Shown: one piece after another, positions 1 to 5,938 of the stretch | Position numbering within the stretch: the stretch's first letter is position 1 | Layout: every line of letters starts with the position of its first letter | Source of the DNA: JBOFSR01 sp051651645 | Lineage (GTDB): Bacteria > Spirochaetota > Spirochaetia > Treponematales > Treponemataceae | Assembly (NCBI GenBank): GCA_051651645.1 | Contig: JBOFSR010000093.1 | Coordinates: 1 to 42,845, forward strand | DNA: 42,845 nucleotides | Reading direction: 5' to 3' | Notes under the pieces: generated by a model | What the model was told of the DNA's origin: nothing | Database searches by the model: none | The model's input: the letters and a program-made list of their open reading frames with translations, nothing else | Program-made: the position numbers and the translations under genes

Positions 1-190
1 AGTGAGTTTTTACGTATAGCGTCAATTCGCTTCTATTTGTAGCGAGCTATTGTCGAGCCTTATCGACAAGTAAAAACTTATATGCAACTTGTTGCATTCG
101 AAGCTTGAGCGCTCACCCCGTCAAAGCTTCAGCGCTCACCCCGTCGAACGTTCGACGGTCAATAAAACCCTTGCAACGTGTTGCACCTTT
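1..190. repeat. Dispersed structured repeat, copy 1
   Basis: First of three related modules (others start near 1257 and 1485). The order is a stem-forming segment (5-78), a TGCAACTTGTTGCA dyad (83-96), two 23-bp units in phase (97, 120), a terminal 18-bp perfect palindrome CCGTCGAACGTTCGACGG (141-158), then a CAATAAA tail. In the stem segment AGTTTTTAC (5-13) can pair with GTAAAAACT (70-78), enclosing a hairpin TTGTCGA/TCGACAA (50-56/63-69). No convincing gene lies on either strand. The element may continue left of the window. Function is unknown. Confidence 0.8.
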
Positions 191-292
191 TTTCATGTTA
201 TTTCCTTTTTATTTGTAGCTCTGTTATCGTCGAGCAATACTTCAGTAGTCCTTGTCGTTATACGTATGAGGTTTTTCGCACCAATAGAAGTT
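191..292. other. Diverged repeat remnant downstream of flavodoxin gene
   Basis: The segment holds a GCAACGTGTTGCA dyad near 171-184 at its edge and a stretch around 205-232 resembling the ATTTGTAG...TATTGTCGAG part of the dispersed repeat. A TTATACGTA block near 258-266 looks like a reversed piece of the repeat's first segment. It appears to be decayed repeat material between the array and the 3' end of the minus-strand flavodoxin gene. I see no gene here. Confidence 0.4.
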
Positions 293-916
293 TTATAGTT
301 CTTTTATACTGCGCACTGCCCATGTTTTAATTTCGTTTTCTGACTGAGCAATGCTGTTTCGTGAGATTGCTAAGCCGTCGCTTATAACCGTTGCCTTTGG
401 TTGCAAGGTAGTAATCGTCTGTATTGTTGTAGAAAAACGACTGCCTCCGTGGGTACAAAAAGGAATGATTGTTTTTCCTGCAAAGTTATTTGTTTCAAGA
501 AAGGTATATAGAATCATTGGCAAGTCATACCACCACACAGGAAAGCCCAAATAAATAATGTCGTAGTTTTGCACGTTAGTAAGCTTTGATGACATGCTAG
601 GACGAGTCTTTTTGCGCTGTTCCTCTTTTGCAAGGTCAACCAATGCCTTATGCTCTCGAGGGTAGGGTGTTGTTGGAGTGATTTCAAACAGAGTGCCGCC
701 AATAGTTTGCTGTATTGTCTTAGCCATATACTGAGTGCTGCCAAGACTTTCTCCCTTTTTACTCAATGCACTTGCCCCTGAGTTTGCATCAACTTCAGCA
801 AGGGCGACATCCTCTGGTGCACTAAAAAAAGCAATCAAAACCTTTTTTTGTGCCGACTGAGCCTGCAGTAAAATCCCCCCTGCAAGCACCAAAAGAATTG
901 CTAAACTCTTCTTCAT
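293..916 (-). CDS. Exported flavodoxin-like protein
   Basis: The 207-residue protein starts with a hydrophobic signal peptide (MKKSLAILLVLAGGILLQAQS, residues 1-21). After it comes a flavodoxin-fold domain: KVLIAFFSAPED (residues 25-36) is the first strand and phosphate loop, PTTPYPREHKALVDLAKEEQRKK the helical region of flavodoxin_4-type proteins, and YDIIYLGFPVWWYDLPM (about 119-135) the FMN-flanking loop. It probably binds FMN and handles electrons outside the cytoplasm. The start is supported by GGAGA about 6 nt upstream of the ATG. It sits between repeat blocks and on the same strand as the exported cyclophilin-like and DUF362 genes, separated from them by about 770 bp of repeats. The fold is fairly sure; the substrate is unknown. 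Confidence 0.8.
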   Translation of the reverse strand: MKKSLAILLVLAGGILLQAQSAQKKVLIAFFSAPEDVALAEVDANSGASALSKKGESLGSTQYMAKTIQQTIGGTLFEITPTTPYPREHKALVDLAKEEQRKKTRPSMSSKLTNVQNYDIIYLGFPVWWYDLPMILYTFLETNNFAGKTIIPFCTHGGSRFSTTIQTITTLQPKATVISDGLAISRNSIAQSENEIKTWAVRSIKEL

Positions 917-989
917 ACGATTCTCCTTTTCTAATTGTTATTATTTTTGACTACAACCATAGCCAAACTATCATCCTCACTTATATACT

Positions 990-1250
990 CAATAAAACTC
1001 AATTGCAACTTGTTGCATTCGAAACTAAGACTGCCAGCAAGTACTACCTTGTATGATCAATAAATCCCTTGCAACTTGTTGCATTCGAAGCTTTATTGCT
1101 CTCTCAGTACTACCTTAGACGGTCAATAAAGCCTAATTGCAACTTGTTGCATTAGTAGCTAAGACTGCCAGCAAGTACTACCTTGTATGATCAATAAATC
1201 CCTTGCAACTTGTTGCATTCGAACCTTTGTTGTTCTCTCAGTAATAGAAT
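990..1250. repeat. 67-bp alternating tandem repeat (A-B-A-B)
   Basis: Four copies of the dyad TTGCAACTTGTTGCATT begin at 1003, 1069, 1137 and 1203 (spacing 66, 68, 66). The sequence between them alternates: after copies 1 and 3 comes AAGACTGCCAGCAAGTACTA, after copies 2 and 4 a segment with TTCTCTCAGTA or GCTCTCTCAGTA. Units 1 and 3 are therefore more alike than 1 and 2, a higher-order period of 134 bp. Each unit also carries a TCAATAAA block before the next dyad, except after the last. TGCAAC-TT-GTTGCA is a 6-bp inverted repeat with a 2-nt centre. No gene is visible. Confidence 0.88.
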
Positions 1251-1256
1251 AAAGGC

Positions 1257-1475
1257 TGTGAGGTTTTACGTATAGCGTCACTTTACTTCTATTTGTAGCG
1301 AGCTATTGTCGAAGCTTCAGCGCACACTCTGTCGAAGCTTCAGCGCTCACTCCGTCGAAGCTTCAGCGCTTACCCTGTCGAAGCTTCAGCGCTCACACCG
1401 TCGAAGCTTCAGCGCCTACTCCGTCGAACCTTCAGCGCCTACCTCGTCGAAGCTTCAGCGCTCTTCCATCTCAGA
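1257..1475. repeat. Dispersed repeat copy 2 with seven 23-bp tandem units
   Basis: This copy opens with the same segment as copies 1 and 3 (GTGAGGTTTTACGTATAGCG) but switches at the TTGTCGA arm of the inner hairpin straight into 23-bp units that begin GTCGAAGCTTCAGCG and end CTCAC/CTAC plus a few C/T-rich bases. Units start at 1308, 1331, 1354, 1377, 1400, 1423 and 1446, exactly 23 bp apart. The 3' hairpin arm, the outer-stem partner and the TGCAAC dyad are missing, as expected for a deletion between two GTCGA sequences. A short CTCAGAATAAATCCT linker leads to copy 3. Confidence 0.88.
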
Positions 1476-1484
1476 ATAAATCCT

Positions 1485-1704
1485 GTGAGTTTTTACGTAT
1501 AGCGTCATTATGCTTCTATTTGTAGAAAGCTATTGTCGGACTATCCGACAAGTAAAAACTTATATGCAACTTGTTGCATTCGAACCTTCAGCGCCTACCC
1601 CGTCGAAGCTTCAGCGCCTACCCCGTCGAACCTTCAGCGCATACTCCGTCGAACGTTCGACAATCAATAAAACTCAATTGCTCCTTATTGCATTAGAAGC
1701 TTGA
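1485..1704. repeat. Dispersed structured repeat, copy 3
   Basis: A complete copy: stem segment with AGTTTTTAC and GTAAAAACT arms, inner hairpin TTGTCGGA-CTA-TCCGACAA, TGCAACTTGTTGCA dyad, 23-bp units starting at 1579, 1602 and 1625, and a terminal unit at 1648 with the 14-bp palindrome GTCGAACGTTCGAC (1648-1661). It ends in CAATAAAACTCAATTG followed by a degenerate dyad (GCTCCTTATTGCATTAGAAGCTT). This tail overlaps the final codons of the minus-strand cyclophilin-like gene. Confidence 0.85.
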
Positions 1705-2113
1705 CGGTAACTGTTTGTGCTTGGTCTATGTGGATTAGATGTTCACTGCCTTTTTCAATCGTTCCAAGCGGGACAAGTCCAGAGGAGAAGCGAAAATCCT
1801 TATAGAAAAAACAAAGGTTTCCCCATGGCGAGTAGTAGGCAAGGTCTCCTTTTGATGGCTTGTAGGAGGTAGGAGAGTTGCCAAGTGTCAATGCCTTACT
1901 GAGGGTGGCTATCTTTTCGGTGTTGTTATAATCAGTAAAGCAAAGCACCATGGGCAGTTTTGCAATCAAATCTTGTGCTGCGTCCGTGTCATTTAATTGA
2001 ACGACTATGGATTTTTGTTCAAACTCAAAGATGATTTTTGCTTTGTTTTGCTCGGCAGGTACGGCACAGGTGCAAAGGATTAAACTTGCGACAAGAATGT
2101 TTTTTAGCTGCAT
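1685..2113 (-). CDS. Exported cyclophilin-like fold protein
   Basis: The 142-residue protein has a signal peptide (residues 1-20, MQLKNILVASLILCTCAVPA). The mature part has the layout of small cyclophilin-like proteins often found near flavodoxins: LNDTDAAQDLIAKLPMVLCFTDYNNTEKIA, then KPSKGDLAYYSPWGNLCFFYKDF, then SSGLVPLGTIEKG. No activity can be assigned. The ATG directly follows the TAA stop of the upstream DUF362 gene and no clear Shine-Dalgarno is visible, so translation is probably coupled. The last six codons (KLLMQ and stop) lie in repeat sequence, so the natural C-terminus may have been replaced when the repeat arrived. Confidence 0.75.
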   Translation of the reverse strand: MQLKNILVASLILCTCAVPAEQNKAKIIFEFEQKSIVVQLNDTDAAQDLIAKLPMVLCFTDYNNTEKIATLSKALTLGNSPTSYKPSKGDLAYYSPWGNLCFFYKDFRFSSGLVPLGTIEKGSEHLIHIDQAQTVTVKLLMQ

Positions 2114-3124
2114 TTATTTGATTGTCTCAAGTTTGTATGTGCGTGATCCTAGTCCAATTTTCTCTCCGTGAGAAAGGGTATGCAAGCCGTTTCGAGACTC
2201 AATCCGTTCTTTCAAAGAGTTATTATCCTTGGCTTTATAGACAAGGTCTATGCAGGCTTGGTCTAGGGCAAGTGGATCGGTTGAAGCAAGGATGCCAATA
2301 TCATGCATGTCGGGGGCTGCAGAGCGTAGTCCTGAGCAGTCGCAGTCTACGGACAAGTTATTCATCACGTTAATATACAGAATCTTGCCCTTTTTTGCTT
2401 GATGTACGGACTTGGCTGCCTCTGCCATTGAGGCAAGAAACTCATCTTGAATTGACTGGTAGTGATCCCACTTTGATACGTCAAAAAAGGAGGGTGCGTC
2501 TTGCCCTGCATTATGAATCCATGCCTTTCCTCGCTTTGAGGCTATCCCGATTGAAGTATTTTTGATTGCTCCGCCAAAGCCTGCCATTGCGTGTCCCTTA
2601 AAGTGGCTGAGGACTAGAACTGAGTCATAGTTTTGGAAGTTTTTGCCGACGTAGTTTTCTTTTAAGTACGTTCCGCCCTCAACGATTAGAGGAATGTCGC
2701 CGTCTTCATCTAAGATATCAACGCCGCCGATTTCTTCCCAGCCGTTTTCTTTGATTGCCTTGCGATGGCCTGCGGTGGTAAAGCGTGGCCCTTGATACCA
2801 GACGTTGCTTTCTACGATGGTGCCATTTATTTTGCGCGCAATGTCTTTTACCATGGAGGGCTTTATAAAGTACTGAGCATTGGGCTCGCCTGTGTGAACC
2901 TTGAGTGCAACCTTGCCTTGCAGGGGCGTTTGTAGTGCCTCATACAGCTTGACAATTGCCTCACTGGAGATGTCTTTTGTAAAGTAGACTGTTGGCGTTT
3001 TCGAGCTTTTTTGTGTCTCTTTCGTAGCTTTTTTTGCACCCTGAGCTACCGTGTTTTGTTGGGCAAAAGAAAGTAGTGCCGTGATGAGCAATAAGCTTGC
3101 GATCATCAGTTTTTTTAGTTGCAT
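2114..3124 (-). CDS. Exported DUF362-family protein
   Basis: 336 residues from the chosen ATG at 3124, which has AAGGAG 7 nt upstream; an in-frame ATG 16 codons earlier lacks such a site and would spoil the signal peptide (MQLKKLMIASLLLITALLSFAQ). The core matches DUF362 proteins: VALKVHTGEPN, VSHFKGHAMAGFGGAIKNTSIGIASKRGK, and near the C-terminus VDCDCSGLRSAAPDMHDIGILASTDPLALDQACIDLV. Many relatives carry a 4Fe-4S ferredoxin segment; none is visible here and DCDC is the only close cysteine pair. Its stop abuts the next ATG. With the exported flavodoxin and cyclophilin-like protein it suggests a periplasmic redox or metal-related role, which is inference. Confidence 0.78.
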   Translation of the reverse strand: MQLKKLMIASLLLITALLSFAQQNTVAQGAKKATKETQKSSKTPTVYFTKDISSEAIVKLYEALQTPLQGKVALKVHTGEPNAQYFIKPSMVKDIARKINGTIVESNVWYQGPRFTTAGHRKAIKENGWEEIGGVDILDEDGDIPLIVEGGTYLKENYVGKNFQNYDSVLVLSHFKGHAMAGFGGAIKNTSIGIASKRGKAWIHNAGQDAPSFFDVSKWDHYQSIQDEFLASMAEAAKSVHQAKKGKILYINVMNNLSVDCDCSGLRSAAPDMHDIGILASTDPLALDQACIDLVYKAKDNNSLKERIESRNGLHTLSHGEKIGLGSRTYKLETIK

Positions 3125-3193
3125 TTTCAACTCCTTGCGGATACGAGCCGCTGTTTGTTTTAGGTTTAACAAGGCATTACGGAAGCTTTGTTG

Positions 3194-3223
3194 ACTGTCA
3201 TTCTACAGTGTGGAGTTTACTCC
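3194..3223. promoter_or_regulatory. Two adjacent dyads in a divergent intergenic region
   Basis: ACTGT-CATTCT-ACAGT (3194-3209) and GGAGT-TT-ACTCC (3212-3223) are perfect inverted repeats lying between the divergent DUF362 and ankyrin genes. The geometry fits operator half-sites or a small hairpin. I could not place a convincing sigma70 promoter next to them. Confidence 0.35.
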
Positions 3224-3366
3224 AATGCAATAGGAAAGATTACGTTTCTAATCAAACTTTAAGAAACGCAGATAGCACTGCAAGCCACAAAAGAGAGCAA
3301 CGACGGGATAGCATAAAAGTTGAGTGGGGGATTGTATTATAACAATAAATTATTAGAGGAGTTTTT

Positions 3367-4842
3367 ATGGAAGAGAAGAAGACAGAGCTTTTATTTGCTG
3401 CTACAAAAAGGGGAAACCTTGCGGAAGTAAAGGACGCACTAGCAAATGGTGCTGATATTAATTACCAAGATACCTATGGCTGGACTGCTTTAATGTGGGC
3501 GACGTCTGAGGGATATTTACCAGTTGTAGAATTCCTTGCAGCAAACGGAGCAGATGTTAATTATCAAGATGCAAACGGGAAGACTCTTTTAATGCGTGCT
3601 GCTCAAGAACACTTAGCAGTTGTAGAATTTCTTGTAGCAAAGGGAGCGGATATTAATCATCAAGATACAAACGGCGAGACAGCTTTAACGTGGGCAGCCT
3701 TTGAAGGATGTTTGCCTGTTGTAGAGTTCCTTGTGTCAAACGGAGCTGATATTAATCACTGCAATAAAGAGGGATTGACTGTTTTATGGGAAGCAACTAG
3801 ATATGGTCATTTAGCTGTTGTAGAGTTCCTCGTGACAAAGGGAGTTGATATCAATCACCAAGATGCAAGCGGAAAGAATGCCTTAATGCTGGCTCTTGAT
3901 AGGGGACAGTTAGCTATCGCTGAAGTACTCATAAAGGAAGGAGTTAATGTTAATCATCAAAATAAAAGAGGAACAACGGCGTTACTATTGGCATCTAGCA
4001 ATGGCTATTTGTCCATTGCTAAGCTTCTTGTAACAAAGGGGGCTGATGTTAATCATCGATGCAAAGATCGCTGGGGTGCTTTAATGCGGGCGGCCTCTGG
4101 TGGACATTTGCTTGTTGTAGAATTCCTTGTATCAAAGGGTTTTAGTGTTAATTATCAAGATACCTATGGGCGGACTGCTTTAATGAATGCGGCTTCTGGT
4201 GGGCATTTGCCTGTAGTAGAATTCCTTGTGAAAAACGAAGCTGATATTAATATCCAAGATACTAGTAGATATACTGCTTTAATGTGGGCTATTGAGGATC
4301 GTCATTTGCCTGTTGTAGAATTCCTTATGGCAAATGGAGCTGATGTTACGTACCAAAATAAAAAAGGCGAGACTGCTTTAATGCTTGCGGCTTCTAAGTG
4401 GTATTTGCCTGTAGTGGAATTCCTTGTGGTAAACGGAGCTGATGTTAATTACCAGAATAAAAAAGGAGAGACTGCTTTAATGCGGGCGGCTTGTGAGGGG
4501 CATTTGCCTGTAGTGGAATTCCTTGTGGCAAAGGGGGCTGATGCTAATCATCAAAATAAAAAAGGAGAGACTGCTTTAATGCGGGCGGCTTGTGAGGGGC
4601 ATTTGCCTGTAGTGGAATTCCTTGTGGCAAACGAAGCTGATGTTAACTACCAAAATAAAAAAGCTGAGACTGCTTTAATGCGGGCGGCTTGTGAGGGGCA
4701 TTTGCCTGTAGTGGAATTCCTTGTGGCAAACGGAGCTGATGTTAACTACCAAAATAAAAAAGGGGAAAGAGCTATTGACTATGCTCGTAGGTACAAAAGA
4801 AAGAATGTCATAAAATTCTTACAACCTTATGTTAAAAAGTAG
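3367..4842 (+). CDS. Ankyrin-repeat protein (15 repeats)
   Basis: A 491-residue protein made almost wholly of 33-residue ankyrin repeats with the pattern G-TALM-AA--GHLPVVEFLV--GADVN-Q. I count a capping first repeat (about 5-39), thirteen full repeats and a C-terminal cap ending KNVIKFLQPYVKK; repeat 3 is one residue short. There is no signal peptide or membrane segment, so it probably acts in the cytoplasm or is exported by a signal not visible. Ankyrin stacks bind proteins; the partner is unknown. GAGGAG lies about 6 nt before the ATG. It is a single-gene unit with a hairpin downstream. Repeats 11-14 are nearly identical at DNA level, a sign of recent duplication or gene conversion. Confidence 0.92.
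   Translation: MEEKKTELLFAATKRGNLAEVKDALANGADINYQDTYGWTALMWATSEGYLPVVEFLAANGADVNYQDANGKTLLMRAAQEHLAVVEFLVAKGADINHQDTNGETALTWAAFEGCLPVVEFLVSNGADINHCNKEGLTVLWEATRYGHLAVVEFLVTKGVDINHQDASGKNALMLALDRGQLAIAEVLIKEGVNVNHQNKRGTTALLLASSNGYLSIAKLLVTKGADVNHRCKDRWGALMRAASGGHLLVVEFLVSKGFSVNYQDTYGRTALMNAASGGHLPVVEFLVKNEADINIQDTSRYTALMWAIEDRHLPVVEFLMANGADVTYQNKKGETALMLAASKWYLPVVEFLVVNGADVNYQNKKGETALMRAACEGHLPVVEFLVAKGADANHQNKKGETALMRAACEGHLPVVEFLVANEADVNYQNKKAETALMRAACEGHLPVVEFLVANGADVNYQNKKGERAIDYARRYKRKNVIKFLQPYVKK
4440..4777 (+). repeat. 99-bp near-identical repeats within the ankyrin gene
   Basis: The sequence TGCGGGCGGCTTGTGAGGGG occurs at 4481, 4580 and 4679, exactly 99 bp apart, and the surrounding repeats differ at only a few positions. 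Earlier repeats of the gene are much more diverged. The block should be able to gain or lose ankyrin repeats by recombination without breaking frame. Confidence 0.85.
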
Positions 4843-4860
4843 CAAAAGAAATAACAAATA

Positions 4861-4894
4861 ATAATACAAGTACGCCTATGTGTACTTGTATTAT
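4861..4894. terminator. Hairpin between convergent genes
   Basis: ATAATACAAGTAC (4861-4873) pairs perfectly over 13 bp with GTACTTGTATTAT (4882-4894) around an 8-nt loop. It lies between the ankyrin stop and the 3' end of the convergent gene at 4911. The T-tracts are poor, but place and strength suggest a bidirectional terminator. Confidence 0.55.
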
Positions 4895-4910
4895 CTGAGA
4901 CCCCTCAGCT

Positions 4911-5627
4911 TTACGAGAGGTTTGCTTGGGGCGATATCATTTCAGCTAATATTGAAGCGTATGGTTTGCCTTTTTTGCCTTGTGGGTGAACAGAGCGAAT
5001 ATAGGTAATCCCATTAATCACTTTGGATTTTATTTCATAGTTTCCGAGCTTTTTTGTAGTATCATACTGTGACTTTAGCTCGCCTAAAAGGGAGCAGTTC
5101 TCTAAAAAGTGGCTCTCCCAGCCTGTAGTTAAAAAAACAACCACCTTTGGCTTAAGTATTTGTATCTCTTTTTCTAATATTTTTATGCAGGCGGATCGTT
5201 GCTTGTTTATTAATGGTGGACAAGGATTTCCTAATTTAGGACTAATTTTATAGAGATTTGACCATGCAATATATTCATACCAATCATTTTCTTTTGGTTG
5301 CTCAATTGCATCAACTGTCTCTCTAATAAGTCTCCAAAAGGCTGATTTATTGATATTATACGTTTCTCCTTTTTGATTAGATAACCACCTCATTTGGTCG
5401 ACTCTATTAATACATTCCTTGCTTTCTTGATTAAAAAGTTCATCAACGTTTCGAGATGTACTGTGCCATCCGTTAGTAGCCTTGCCAACAAATAAAATAC
5501 GATGCTTTGACTGCTCATATCCTTCCCCCACTTGCACAAAAAAAGGATACAATTCACCTTCTACACCTTTTACACTTGATAGTAATTCTTCATATAAGGG
5601 TTTAAATTCCTGTGCATTCTCTATCAT
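4911..5627 (-). CDS. Putative uracil-DNA-glycosylase-fold protein
   Basis: A 238-residue soluble protein I do not recognise with certainty. KHRILFVGKATNGW (about 41-54) resembles the first strand and active-site loop of the uracil-DNA glycosylase superfamily; ILKPKVVVFLTTGWES is a typical central strand; HPQGKKG near the C-terminus sits where that superfamily has its HPS motif. YIAWSNLYKISPKLGNPCPP between them resembles the substrate-pocket region. If the fold is right, a DNA-repair or nucleotide-related activity is possible, but the motifs are not canonical. The ATG has AGAGGT about 7 nt upstream. It is a lone gene with no mobile-element genes beside it. Confidence 0.5.
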   Translation of the reverse strand: MIENAQEFKPLYEELLSSVKGVEGELYPFFVQVGEGYEQSKHRILFVGKATNGWHSTSRNVDELFNQESKECINRVDQMRWLSNQKGETYNINKSAFWRLIRETVDAIEQPKENDWYEYIAWSNLYKISPKLGNPCPPLINKQRSACIKILEKEIQILKPKVVVFLTTGWESHFLENCSLLGELKSQYDTTKKLGNYEIKSKVINGITYIRSVHPQGKKGKPYASILAEMISPQANLS

Positions 5628-5938
5628 CTTTGACCTCTTTTACAGAACATACAAGACAGGTAAAAATCCCTTGTATTCATTCTTATCTTTTTTATATCAG
5701 TCGCCCATACGGAAGACTATGGATGGATCTATTGTTATATATATATGCTGATAGTATATATTTTTAGATATACGCTGTCCATCTCTTTTAATACTTCCAT
5801 TACTAGGGTAGCCCTCTCAACCTTTACTAGCTGAGAAACCTCTATTCTATACAAAAAAGGCTACCCCTGTAATGGGATAGCCTGTGTCCTCTTATGAGCA
5901 CAGATGATACATTCGTTGTGTGTTATCGTATGCAAGGT
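5628..5938. other. Intergenic stretch with an inverted repeat and terminator
   Basis: No gene is visible in these 311 bp. The part near 5730-5775 is an AT-rich TATATATA-type run. CCATTACTAGGGTAGCC (5797-5813) is an inverted copy of GGCTACCCCTGTAATGG (5859-5875) with 15 of 17 positions paired. The right arm is also part of the terminator of the 5939-7207 gene. The promoter of the 5627 gene should lie in the right-hand-adjacent part but I could not pick one. Confidence 0.5.
5852..5883 (-). terminator. Rho-independent terminator of the 5939-7207 gene
   Basis: Read on the minus strand, AGGCTATCCC pairs with GGGGTAGCCT (one wobble) around a 6-nt loop and is followed at once by a run of six T. It lies 55 bp past the stop codon of the envelope gene. 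Confidence 0.8.

Noticed and set aside
89..298. Small open frame across repeat copy 1
   Set aside because: It reads through repeat units and the decayed remnant, has no ribosome site and no plausible domain.
990..1250. TTGCAACTTGTTGCA repeats as integron attC sites
   Set aside because: The dyads do not fit the RYYYAAC/GTTRRRY core sites, no cassette genes lie between them and no integrase is seen.
1308..1468. 23-bp repeats as a CRISPR array
   Set aside because: The units are directly adjacent without unique spacers, and no cas-like gene is present.
1510..1704. 64-residue open frame in repeat copy 3
   Set aside because: It consists of 23-bp units translated in one phase (multiples of repeat codons) and lacks a ribosome site; a by-product of repeat composition.
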